Shown: in pieces, positions 34,050-41,428 of the stretch
Numbering within the stretch: the first letter of the stretch is position 1
Layout: the number at the start of each line of letters is the position of its first letter
NCBI GenBank assembly: GCA_019455285.1
Contig: JACFMS010000020.1
Coordinates: forward strand, 1 to 62,738
Direction: 5' to 3'
DNA length: 62,738 bases
Origin: Sphingomonadales bacterium
Lineage (GTDB): Bacteria > Pseudomonadota > Alphaproteobacteria > Sphingomonadales > Govanellaceae
Translations under genes and position numbers: made by a program
The notes under the pieces: model-generated
Databases searched by the model: none
What the model saw: the letters and a program-made list of their open reading frames with translations, nothing else
Told to the model about the DNA's origin: nothing

Positions 34050-34506
34050 CATCAGCTTTACCTTAAACGGCCATTTGAAAAAGGTCAGCGTGCCCGCTGA
34101 CATGAGCGCGCTTACCATGCTGCGCGATATGCTGGGCATGACCGGAACCAAGCTAGCCTGCGGCGAGGGCGAATGCGGCGCCTGCACCATCATGGTCGAC
34201 GGCGTGTCGCTCAACAGTTGCCTGATGTACGCCGCCGAATGCGATGGCCGCACCGTGCTGACCATCGAAGGCTTGCGCACCGCCGCCGGCCTCGACCCGA
34301 TGCAAAAAGCGTTTGTGGAAAAAGGCGCCATTCAGTGCGGCTACTGTATGCCGGGCATGATCATGCAGGCGAAATATCTCGCCGATACCAAGGGCAAAAT
34401 GACGCACGAGGAGTTGCAGCGCGGCCTTGAAGGCAACGTATGCCGCTGTACCGGCTATAAGAAAGTGTTCGATGCCGTTGCGGCGGTAGTAGGGGTGACA
34501 GAGTAG
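34033..34506 (+). CDS. Molybdenum hydroxylase [2Fe-2S] (small, CoxS-type) subunit
   Basis: 157-residue iron-sulfur subunit with both clusters: the plant-ferredoxin-type set CGEGECGACTIMVDG...C (about residues 42-64) and the helical set CGYCMPGM...CRCTGY (about 103-142). It relays electrons from the molybdenum site to FAD. There is no twin-arginine signal, so the enzyme is cytoplasmic. It sits between the FAD and molybdenum subunits in the order M-S-L, as in CO dehydrogenase-type operons. Confidence 0.96.
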   Translation: MTAKVDISFTLNGHLKKVSVPADMSALTMLRDMLGMTGTKLACGEGECGACTIMVDGVSLNSCLMYAAECDGRTVLTIEGLRTAAGLDPMQKAFVEKGAIQCGYCMPGMIMQAKYLADTKGKMTHEELQRGLEGNVCRCTGYKKVFDAVAAVVGVTE

Positions 34507-34521
34507 AGGGAGATTTAAGCC

Positions 34522-36837
34522 ATGGAACCGATTGCGAAGAAAAGTTTGATCGGCCAGCGTGTCCCGAAACCGGACGCGCCGGATAAGGCGACTGGCCGCA
34601 CCACCTACATCAATGACATGGTGTTGCCGAAGATGCTTTACGGCAAGATTTTGCATGCCGGGCGGCCCCACGCTTTGATCAAGAATATCGATGTTTCAGC
34701 GGCCAAGGCGCTGCCGGGCGTTTATGCGGTGCTCACCGCCGCCGATGTGCCGGAAATGTTTTTCGGCGTCGGCCGCGATAACCGCCCCCTGAAGGGCGGC
34801 AAGGTGCGCTGCGTGCGCGACGAAGTGGCGGCGGTGGCGGCGGAAAGCGAGGAGCTTTGCGATGAAGCCCTGCGCCTGATCAAGGTCGATTATGAAGACC
34901 TGCCCGCCGTATTTGATCCTGCCGAGGGAGCGAAGGAAGGCGCGCCTCTGATCCACGACAACAAACCCGGCAACCGTAGTCTGGCTTATCAATTTAAACA
35001 TGGCGACGTGGCGGCGGCGGAAGCCTCTTCCGATGTGGTGATCGACAGCGTGTTCAACGTGCACTATGTCACTCACTGCTGCATGGGCACCAGTTGCGTC
35101 ATCGCCGACTTTGATTGCGACGGCAAGCTGACCATATACTCGCAAACCCAGTATCCCTATAACTTCAAGATGGACCTGGCGCCGGCATTGGGCATTCATC
35201 CCGGCGACATTCGCGTCATCCAGCCGCCGGTGGGCGGCGCGTTCGGCTCCAAGCTTGATGTTTATCCGTTCGAGCCGGTATGCGCGCTGCTGGCGCAGGC
35301 GGCGCGCCGGCCGGTGAAGCTCACCTTCAGCCGCGAAGAGGAATTCATCAACGCGCCGACCCGCCAGCCGGTGCGCATTCACATGCGCACCGGGGCCAAA
35401 AAGGATGGTACACTAACCTTCCGCAAGGTCGATTGCCTGCTGAACAACGGCGCGTACACCTCGTGGGGGCCGACGGTACCATTCGTGATGATGCGCACCT
35501 TCTCCTCGCATTTCCGCGTGCCCAATGTGGATATCGATTGCCGGGCGATCTACACCAACAACCCCTATGCCGGATCGTTTCGCGGTTACGGCAATGTTCA
35601 GGCGACCTACGCCACCTCCATTCATGCGGACATGATGGCGGAAAAGTTGGGCATGGAACTGTTGACGTTTTCCTTGAAAAACGCTCAGAAGTCCGGCGAG
35701 GTGACACCGCAAGGCGCACGGCTTAACGAATGCGTCTTCGCCGAATGCCTGCAAAAGGCGGCGGATGTCACCGACTTTACCGCCAAACATGCCCGTTATG
35801 CCGCCGAGCGCAACAAGCCCGGCCGCATCAAGCGCGGTATCGGCATGGCGTCCTCCATCCACAATGCCGGCGGCGCGAAGATTCATAAAAGCGACGGCTG
35901 CGGCACCATGATCAAGCTCGACGATTACGCCCGCGCCACGGTGATCACCGGCGCGTCGGAAATCGGCCAGGGCATTGACGCGGTGATCTGCCAGGTGGTG
36001 GCGGAAGAGTTGGGTATCCCGATGTCCGACATCACCATCGTCAACAATGACTCGGCGATTGCGCCGTGGGATGTCGGCGTGCACGCCAGCCGCACCACCT
36101 TCATTGCCGGCAACGCGGCGCAGCGCGCGGCGCGCAAGGCCCGCGAGCAGATGCTCAATGCCGCCTCCAAGCGCGCCAACATGCCGGCCGATGCCCTGGA
36201 TCTGCGCGAAGGCTGGGTGGTGCACGACAGCGATGGCACGCCGGTCTTGAAGATCGATAAGCTGTTGCGTGAAATGCACTTCTCGCGCGAGCCCGAGTTG
36301 GTCATGGTCAGCGAATATTACGAACCGCCAAGCGAGCCGGAAAACAAGGAGCACGTGGGCGACATGTCCGCCGCCTATTCCCATGCCGTGCATGTGGCGG
36401 AAGTGGAGGTAGATACCGAGACCGGCGAAATCCGTATCGTGAAATTCACCTCGGTGCAAGACGTCGGCCGCGTTATCAATGAAATGGGACTGGAAGCGCA
36501 GCTTGAAGGCGGCATCGTGATGGGCATTGGCTACGCCTTGAGCGAAGAATTAAAGATCGTCAACGGCCAGGTACGCAATCCCTCCTTCCGCGATTACAAG
36601 GTACTGACCGCGCCGGAAGTGCCGCCGATGGAGCTGCACTTCATCGAAAGCCACAGCTCCACCGGACCCATGGGCGCCAAGGGCATTGCCGAGTTGCCAA
36701 CCATCGTGCCGGCCCCGGCGATCGCCAATGCGGTCTATAACGCCATCGGCATCCGCTTCTTCGATCCGCCGATGACGCCGGAAAAGGTGGCGCGGGCGAT
36801 TTGGGAACGCGATAGCAAACTGGCGGCCGCCGAATGA
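34522..36837 (+). CDS. Molybdenum hydroxylase catalytic (large, CoxL/XdhB-type) subunit
   Basis: 771-residue subunit binding molybdopterin cytosine dinucleotide, hydroxylating a carbon with oxygen taken from water. Seen: [12 protein letters not shown] at the N-terminus, [17 protein letters not shown], the active-site region [21 protein letters not shown], and the catalytic Glu in GAKGIAELP near the C-terminus. It lacks the AYRCSFR-type loop of CO dehydrogenase, so CO is not the substrate. Substrates of relatives include N-heterocycles, aldehydes and hydroxybenzoyl-CoA. No XdhC-type maturation gene is present here. Its stop overlaps the CoA transferase start by 4 bases. Confidence 0.93.
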   Translation: MEPIAKKSLIGQRVPKPDAPDKATGRTTYINDMVLPKMLYGKILHAGRPHALIKNIDVSAAKALPGVYAVLTAADVPEMFFGVGRDNRPLKGGKVRCVRDEVAAVAAESEELCDEALRLIKVDYEDLPAVFDPAEGAKEGAPLIHDNKPGNRSLAYQFKHGDVAAAEASSDVVIDSVFNVHYVTHCCMGTSCVIADFDCDGKLTIYSQTQYPYNFKMDLAPALGIHPGDIRVIQPPVGGAFGSKLDVYPFEPVCALLAQAARRPVKLTFSREEEFINAPTRQPVRIHMRTGAKKDGTLTFRKVDCLLNNGAYTSWGPTVPFVMMRTFSSHFRVPNVDIDCRAIYTNNPYAGSFRGYGNVQATYATSIHADMMAEKLGMELLTFSLKNAQKSGEVTPQGARLNECVFAECLQKAADVTDFTAKHARYAAERNKPGRIKRGIGMASSIHNAGGAKIHKSDGCGTMIKLDDYARATVITGASEIGQGIDAVICQVVAEELGIPMSDITIVNNDSAIAPWDVGVHASRTTFIAGNAAQRAARKAREQMLNAASKRANMPADALDLREGWVVHDSDGTPVLKIDKLLREMHFSREPELVMVSEYYEPPSEPENKEHVGDMSAAYSHAVHVAEVEVDTETGEIRIVKFTSVQDVGRVINEMGLEAQLEGGIVMGIGYALSEELKIVNGQVRNPSFRDYKVLTAPEVPPMELHFIESHSSTGPMGAKGIAELPTIVPAPAIANAVYNAIGIRFFDPPMTPEKVARAIWERDSKLAAAE

Positions 36838-38069
36838 AGCCAGGCGTTATCGTTTCCATGGAGCAGGCGTTGTCCATGACCTACGCCACGCTGCGCTTTG
36901 TCCATTTGGGCTGGCGGGTGATCAAGGTCGAGGCGACGCCCACCGGGCCAGGCAATTTGCCGGGCGATCCCAACCGCTACATCGGCCAGGTGGTGGCCGA
37001 TGAAGGGCGGCGGTCGTATTTCGTCGGCCCCAATCTCGGCAAGGAGTCCGTCGCCCTTAACCTGAAAATGCCGCAAGGCCAGGAGGCGCTGCGCCGCATT
37101 ATTCAGCATGTGAACGCCGATGTATTCTGCTGCAACACGCTGCCGGCGCATTATCGCTCACTCGGCATCGACTATGATATCTTGCGCCAAGCCAAGCCAG
37201 ACCTCATCTGGGCGGGCATTTCGGCGATGGGTCCAGAATATCCTGATGTCGCGGGCTATGATCCGGCGATCCAGGCCATGGCCGGCTATATGTCGGTCAC
37301 TGGCATGGCCGATGGGCCGCCGACGCTGTCCGGTATTCCCTTGGTCGACTTGAAAGCCGGCGACGAGGTATTCGCCAATGTGTGGATGGCGCTGGCAGAG
37401 CGCGCGGTGAGCGGCAAGGGCCGGCGCATCGATGTTTCCATGCTGCAAGCAGCGGCATCATGGCTGATTACCCTGCTGCCGCTCATCGATTTCGGTTGCG
37501 AGGATTGGGAGCTGGCGCGCTCCGGCAACGAACACCGCAAGTTCGTGCCCACCAACGCCTATCCCACGGCGGACGGCGCCATTCTGATCGCCATCGGCAG
37601 CGACGGCTTGTGGCGCAAATTCACCAGTATCGAGAAGTTCTCCTCGCTGGCCCGTGATGCTTGGGCCACCAATCAGGGCCGTGTCGCCGATCGCGCAGCG
37701 CTTCATGCCGGCATCGGCGCCATCACCGCGCGCTATCCCACCGAGGTGATCATCGCCGACATGAAGACGGCGCGCATTCCCCATGGTCCCATCCTGGGCG
37801 TACGAGATGTGGTGAAATTGAACGCCATCGCCTCGCGCCTGACATCGACAACGACGCCATCGGGGAAGCGCATCCGCAATCAGCCCATGGCGGTAGATTA
37901 TCCGGGCGCGGCCAAGGAGTTTGATTTTCCGCCGCGCTATGGCGAACACACGCGTTCGATCCTGCGCGAGGTGGGATACGAAGATCATGAAATTTCCGCG
38001 CTGGCCGATGACGGCGTCATCGCCGGCCATGACGGCGATTGCGGTTCATCCGCTTGCGGCTGCAACTAG
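36834..38069 (+). CDS. Family III (CaiB/BaiF) CoA transferase with a cysteine-rich tail
   Basis: 411-residue CoA transferase that would swap CoA between two organic acids. Seen: [22 protein letters not shown] start, [29 protein letters not shown], and the predicted catalytic Asp in [16 protein letters not shown] (about residue 167). Coupled to the molybdenum subunit by an ATGA overlap. Oddity: the protein ends [12 protein letters not shown], three cysteines within the last nine residues, which is not part of the fold and resembles a metal-binding or thiol tail. It could start the pathway as an alternative to the ligase or act on a later acid. Confidence 0.9.
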   Translation: MKPGVIVSMEQALSMTYATLRFVHLGWRVIKVEATPTGPGNLPGDPNRYIGQVVADEGRRSYFVGPNLGKESVALNLKMPQGQEALRRIIQHVNADVFCCNTLPAHYRSLGIDYDILRQAKPDLIWAGISAMGPEYPDVAGYDPAIQAMAGYMSVTGMADGPPTLSGIPLVDLKAGDEVFANVWMALAERAVSGKGRRIDVSMLQAAASWLITLLPLIDFGCEDWELARSGNEHRKFVPTNAYPTADGAILIAIGSDGLWRKFTSIEKFSSLARDAWATNQGRVADRAALHAGIGAITARYPTEVIIADMKTARIPHGPILGVRDVVKLNAIASRLTSTTTPSGKRIRNQPMAVDYPGAAKEFDFPPRYGEHTRSILREVGYEDHEISALADDGVIAGHDGDCGSSACGCN

Positions 38070-38078
38070 GGGGCATTA

Positions 38079-38906
38079 ATGGCTAAACTTGACGGTAAAG
38101 TGGCGCTGGTGACTGGCGCTGGGCGGGGTATCGGTCAGGCGATTGCCCTGAAATTGGCGAGCGAGGGGGCGCGGATCGTCCTGAACGATCTGGATGATGG
38201 ACCGGCCAACGATACCATCGCCCGCATCACGCAAGCAGGCGGACAGGCGGTGGCGCTCAATGGCGACATCACGGCTGACGGTTTCGCCGAACGTTTCATC
38301 GCCAAGGCGCTTGATAGTTTTCAGGGGCTCGACATCATCGTCAACAGCGCCGGCTATTCCTGGGATGCTCTTATTCACAAGACCACCAACGAGCAGTTCG
38401 ACGCCATGCTCGACATTCATGTTCGCGCGCCATTCAAAATCTTGCGCGCCGCCGCTGGACCAATCCGCGACATGGCCAAGAAGGAAAGCGAGGAGGGACG
38501 CGCGATACACCGCAAGGTGGTCAACATCTCCTCCATCGGCGGGCTTTACGGCAACGCCGGGCAGGTGGGCTATGCCTCGGGCAAAACCGCGCTCATCGGC
38601 ATGACCAAGACCTTGGCCAAGGAGTGGGGCCGCTACAAGGTCAATGTCAATTGCGTCGCCTTCGGCCTCATTCAGACGCGCATGACCGAGGCTTTCCAGA
38701 AAGAGCCGAAGCTGACCCAGGTCGGCGAGAAACAAATCAAGATGGGCGTGCCGCCGGAATTCCTGGAGTCCATGAACAAGACCATCCCTTTAGGCCGGGC
38801 CGGCACGCCGGAAGACGCCGCCGGGGCGGTCTATCTGTTCTGCCTCCCGGAATCGGATTATATCTCCGGCGAAGTGGTGCTGGTCAGCGGCGGGCTGGTG
38901 ATTTGA
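38079..38906 (+). CDS. Short-chain dehydrogenase/reductase (FabG-like)
   Basis: 275-residue NAD(P)-dependent oxidoreductase: TGAGRGIGQAIA nucleotide-binding motif (about residues 12-23), NDLDD at the end of the second strand (acidic, favouring NAD), NSAG, catalytic Ser in NISSIGG, and YASGK. A probable 3-hydroxyacyl-CoA dehydrogenase step between hydration and thiolysis. Compared with FabG it has an insertion before the catalytic Ser (KKESEEGRAIHRK) and a longer loop after the active site. Last gene of the block; it is 9 bases after the CoA transferase stop and is followed by a palindromic repeat. Confidence 0.93.
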   Translation: MAKLDGKVALVTGAGRGIGQAIALKLASEGARIVLNDLDDGPANDTIARITQAGGQAVALNGDITADGFAERFIAKALDSFQGLDIIVNSAGYSWDALIHKTTNEQFDAMLDIHVRAPFKILRAAAGPIRDMAKKESEEGRAIHRKVVNISSIGGLYGNAGQVGYASGKTALIGMTKTLAKEWGRYKVNVNCVAFGLIQTRMTEAFQKEPKLTQVGEKQIKMGVPPEFLESMNKTIPLGRAGTPEDAAGAVYLFCLPESDYISGEVVLVSGGLVI

Positions 38907-38922
38907 GGATAATGTTTTCCTA

Positions 38923-39000
38923 TGTCATCGCGAGGAAGCGATAGCGACCGAAGCGATCCATAGACTGAAGATGGATTGCTTCGCTTCGCTCGCAATGACA
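38923..39000. repeat. Palindromic intergenic repeat, copy 1 (TGTCATCGCGAGG...CGCAATGACA)
   Basis: 78-base element with imperfect terminal inverted repeats: TGTCATCGCGAGGAAGCGA at one end, TCGCTTCGCTCGCAATGACA at the other, and internal GATCCA/TGGATTGC. It fills the gap between two convergent genes and probably serves as a bidirectional 3' structure. A second copy lies at 41292. Confidence 0.85.
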
Positions 39001-39008
39001 GGTGAAGT

Positions 39009-40703
39009 CTATGGCTTCTTACTTCGCCCCATCACCGCTGTTGCCGCTTCCTCAAGAAATCCCGCGTAGCGATTGGGATAAAGAAGCGGCCAGGGGTTGG
39101 CGCACTCCTGCAACGGCACCTCGATCAGCACCGGACCATCCAGCGTGAAGGCTTTCTCCAGGCCGCGCCTTAGCTCATCGGGCGTCTGGGCGCGCCAGCC
39201 ATGCGCGCCGAAGCTTTCCGCCATGGCAGGGAAGTCGGGATTTTTCAGGTCGGTGCAAATGGTGCGGCCGCCAAACAGAAGATTCTGATCGCGCGCCACA
39301 TTGCCGAAAAGATTATTATTGAAAATGACCGCCACCACGTTGAGCCGTTCGCGTACCGCGGTGGCAAGCTCCTGTACATTGAACATAAAGCCGCCGTCGC
39401 CGGAAATGAGAACCACCGGCGATTTCGGATTTGCCACCTTGACGCCCAGCGCCGTGCCGTAGCCGTGGCCGAGATTGCCCTGGAAACCGGATGTGATGAA
39501 GCGGCGGGGCTGGTAGCCGGGGAAGGCGTACCAGGAGACATAGCCGACCTGGGTGACCTCATCGACGAAAAAGCCGTCGTCCGGCAGCGCGTCGCGGATA
39601 GCTTGCAGGTAGGCCACTTGCGGCTGTATCTCTTGAATGGACTTTGCCGCGCCGTTTTTGATGTCCGCCAGATGTGCCAGCGCGGCGGATGACGGCTTGC
39701 CGATTTTTTTCGCCACCGCCGGCAGCAAGGCATCAAGGGCGGTCTTGGCGTCGCCCACGATCGCCACTTGGGGGGACGCATAACGATCAATTTCCTTCGG
39801 ATCAATATCGATGCGAATGATGGTCTTGTCCGCGGTTTTCGACCAGTGGAGATGGGGTATCTCCAGCCGGGTGCCGATGGCGATCACCACATCGACTTCC
39901 GGCCACAGTCGATAACCGGCGACGATGTTGTAGCCCAAGGGATCGCGATCGCTGACGATGCCTTTGCCGGAGCGAAACGACATCACCGGAGCGCCGAGCA
40001 TGCGCGCCAGCTCGTTAATCTGCTCACGCCCGCCGATGGCGCCGCCTCCCACCATGATCATCGGTCGGCGCGCCTGGGCGATGATAATAGCGGCCGAGTT
40101 GATGGCGTCCGTGTCAATGTCCAGCGCAGGAGCGGGCAGGCGGCGATACTCCGCCATGGTCGCCGGCGCGCCCTGCACATCCATGGGCAGATCGAGACTG
40201 GCCACGCCCGGCCTTCCCGAGGTGGCCTGGGCCAGCGCCTCGGGCATCAGGGTTGCCGCAGCGTCGGCGCTCTCTGCCCGCGCCGCCCATTTGACGATGG
40301 TGCGCAGGGTGGCGGTCTGATCGCGCATCTCATGCAGGAAATTAAGGTTAAGGCCAATGGCGGTCTGGGGAATTTCCCCGGCCAGGCACAACACCGGCGT
40401 CGAGGTGGACTGGGCGGTCAAAAGCGCGGCGGAGGCATTCAAGACCCCCGGTCCCGGCACCACGCTCACCACCCCTAAGCGTCCGGTGGACTTGGCATAG
40501 CCAAAGGCCATGTAGGCGGCGCCCTGCTCGTGGCGGCTGTGGACGACTCGCAATGCGTTGCCGGCCCGATGGAAAGCATCGAACAGGTGATAGGACTGAT
40601 AGCCGGGAATGCCGAATACCGTATCCACCCCTTCGGCGCGAAGGGCGCCGACGATGGCGTCCGATACCGTGGGGGTAGGAGCGGATGCGTCGTGCTTGGC
40701 CAT
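39009..40703 (-). CDS. Thiamine-diphosphate enzyme, acetolactate synthase/2-hydroxyacyl-CoA lyase-like
   Basis: 564-residue ThDP enzyme with the three-domain layout of the family. The cofactor-activating Glu is in HSRHEQGAAYMAFGYA (about residue 55); the ThDP motif is GDGGFMF...NN (about 446-475); the middle domain has MIMVGGGAIGG. It could be an acetolactate synthase-type carboligase, a benzoylformate-type decarboxylase or a 2-hydroxyacyl-CoA lyase; no regulatory subunit gene (ilvH) follows, which argues against valine/isoleucine synthesis. ATG 40703 is chosen over TTG 40712. It is divergent from a MarR gene, its likely regulator, and convergent with the SDR of the catabolic block. Confidence 0.85.
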   Translation of the reverse strand: MAKHDASAPTPTVSDAIVGALRAEGVDTVFGIPGYQSYHLFDAFHRAGNALRVVHSRHEQGAAYMAFGYAKSTGRLGVVSVVPGPGVLNASAALLTAQSTSTPVLCLAGEIPQTAIGLNLNFLHEMRDQTATLRTIVKWAARAESADAAATLMPEALAQATSGRPGVASLDLPMDVQGAPATMAEYRRLPAPALDIDTDAINSAAIIIAQARRPMIMVGGGAIGGREQINELARMLGAPVMSFRSGKGIVSDRDPLGYNIVAGYRLWPEVDVVIAIGTRLEIPHLHWSKTADKTIIRIDIDPKEIDRYASPQVAIVGDAKTALDALLPAVAKKIGKPSSAALAHLADIKNGAAKSIQEIQPQVAYLQAIRDALPDDGFFVDEVTQVGYVSWYAFPGYQPRRFITSGFQGNLGHGYGTALGVKVANPKSPVVLISGDGGFMFNVQELATAVRERLNVVAVIFNNNLFGNVARDQNLLFGGRTICTDLKNPDFPAMAESFGAHGWRAQTPDELRRGLEKAFTLDGPVLIEVPLQECANPWPLLYPNRYAGFLEEAATAVMGRSKKP

Positions 40704-40752
40704 TGGTTGCAACCTCTACGGAAACGTATATAATTAATACACATACTAAATC

Positions 40753-40767
40753 ATTTATTTGGTAAAT
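40753..40767. promoter_or_regulatory. Candidate MarR operator (ATTTA-N5-TAAAT)
   Basis: 15-base inverted repeat with perfect 5-base arms in the AT-rich gap between the TPP enzyme and marR. Position and size fit a MarR dimer, but in AT-rich DNA such a repeat can arise by chance. Confidence 0.35.
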
Positions 40768-40789
40768 TAAAGTGGTTTGGAACAAAGCG

Positions 40790-41275
40790 ATGGCGGCAGG
40801 CCAAAACGGGCAGGATGCGGCGTTCACCGCCGAGCTTTTGCGGAATGTCCTGGGCTACCAGGTGCGCATCACCCATACCCTCATCAAGCGGGTATTCCAC
40901 GAAAAATTTCAGGATTTCGACCTGACCAACGTCGAGTTCGGCATGCTCTTGATCATCAAGGCCATGCCGCGCTGCTCGCAGCGCGGCGCCTCGGAGGCTC
41001 TGGGCACGCCGGCCACCGTCGCGGTGCATGTCATCGGCAAGCTGATCGAACGCGGCCTGGTGTCGCGGGAACGCGATCCGGATGATCGGCGGAATTACAA
41101 TCTAGCGCTGACGGCGGCGGGCAAATCCCTGGTCAATGATGGTCTGCGCCGCAGCCGTATCATCCAGTCCCAGATGCTGGACGGATTAAGCGATCGGGAC
41201 GTAGCGACGCTATTTGGCGCGATGCGGAAAATTCAGGACAACCTGCGTGACATCTTGCGCGGAGCAGAAGAGTAG
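40790..41275 (+). CDS. MarR family transcriptional regulator
   Basis: 161-residue winged-helix regulator. The recognition helix region is CSQRGASEALGTPATVAVHVIGKLIERGLVSRERDPDDRRNYNLALT, which includes the wing motif DxRxxx(L/V)xLT. It lies divergent from the TPP enzyme with about 85 bases between them, so it probably controls that gene and itself in response to a small phenolic or acyl ligand. ATG 40790 with GGAA upstream is preferred; an in-frame GTG at 40772 would add six residues. Confidence 0.9.
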   Translation: MAAGQNGQDAAFTAELLRNVLGYQVRITHTLIKRVFHEKFQDFDLTNVEFGMLLIIKAMPRCSQRGASEALGTPATVAVHVIGKLIERGLVSRERDPDDRRNYNLALTAAGKSLVNDGLRRSRIIQSQMLDGLSDRDVATLFGAMRKIQDNLRDILRGAEE

Positions 41276-41291
41276 CCACTGCTTTTTTTAT

Positions 41292-41385
41292 TGTCATCGC
41301 GAGGCGCGGAACGCGCCGTGGCGATCCAGAAAAGCGGCAGAAATTAACAAGATTTTGGATTGCTTCGCTGGCGCTCGCAATGACA
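41292..41385. repeat. Palindromic intergenic repeat, copy 2 (TGTCATCGCGAGG...CGCAATGACA)
   Basis: 94-base copy of the element at 38923: it opens TGTCATCGCGAGG and closes GGATTGCTTCGCTGGCGCTCGCAATGACA-like, with a different, longer middle. Again it lies between convergent genes (marR and the mtrB-like gene). Confidence 0.85.
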
Positions 41386-41428
41386 ATCATACCTCGCCAT
41401 GACTGATTGGGCGTTTTTCGACAGCAGG

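Noticed and set aside
35413-36459. 348-codon antisense frame within the Mo hydroxylase large subunit gene
   Set aside because: His/Arg/Ala-rich translation typical of the antisense of a GC-rich gene; the sense frame has full domain motifs. The same holds for the long antisense frames at 22808-23791, 27087-28016, 32328-33290, 5163-6128 and 61747-62721.
33156-36837. 4-hydroxybenzoyl-CoA reductase or CO dehydrogenase identity for the Mo hydroxylase
   Set aside because: The FAD subunit is too short to carry the [4Fe-4S] loop of 4-hydroxybenzoyl-CoA reductase, and the large subunit lacks the Cys-bearing active-site loop of CO dehydrogenase.
38923-41385. CRISPR array or transposon ends
   Set aside because: Only two copies about 2.3 kb apart, no regular spacers, no transposase and no obvious target-site duplication.
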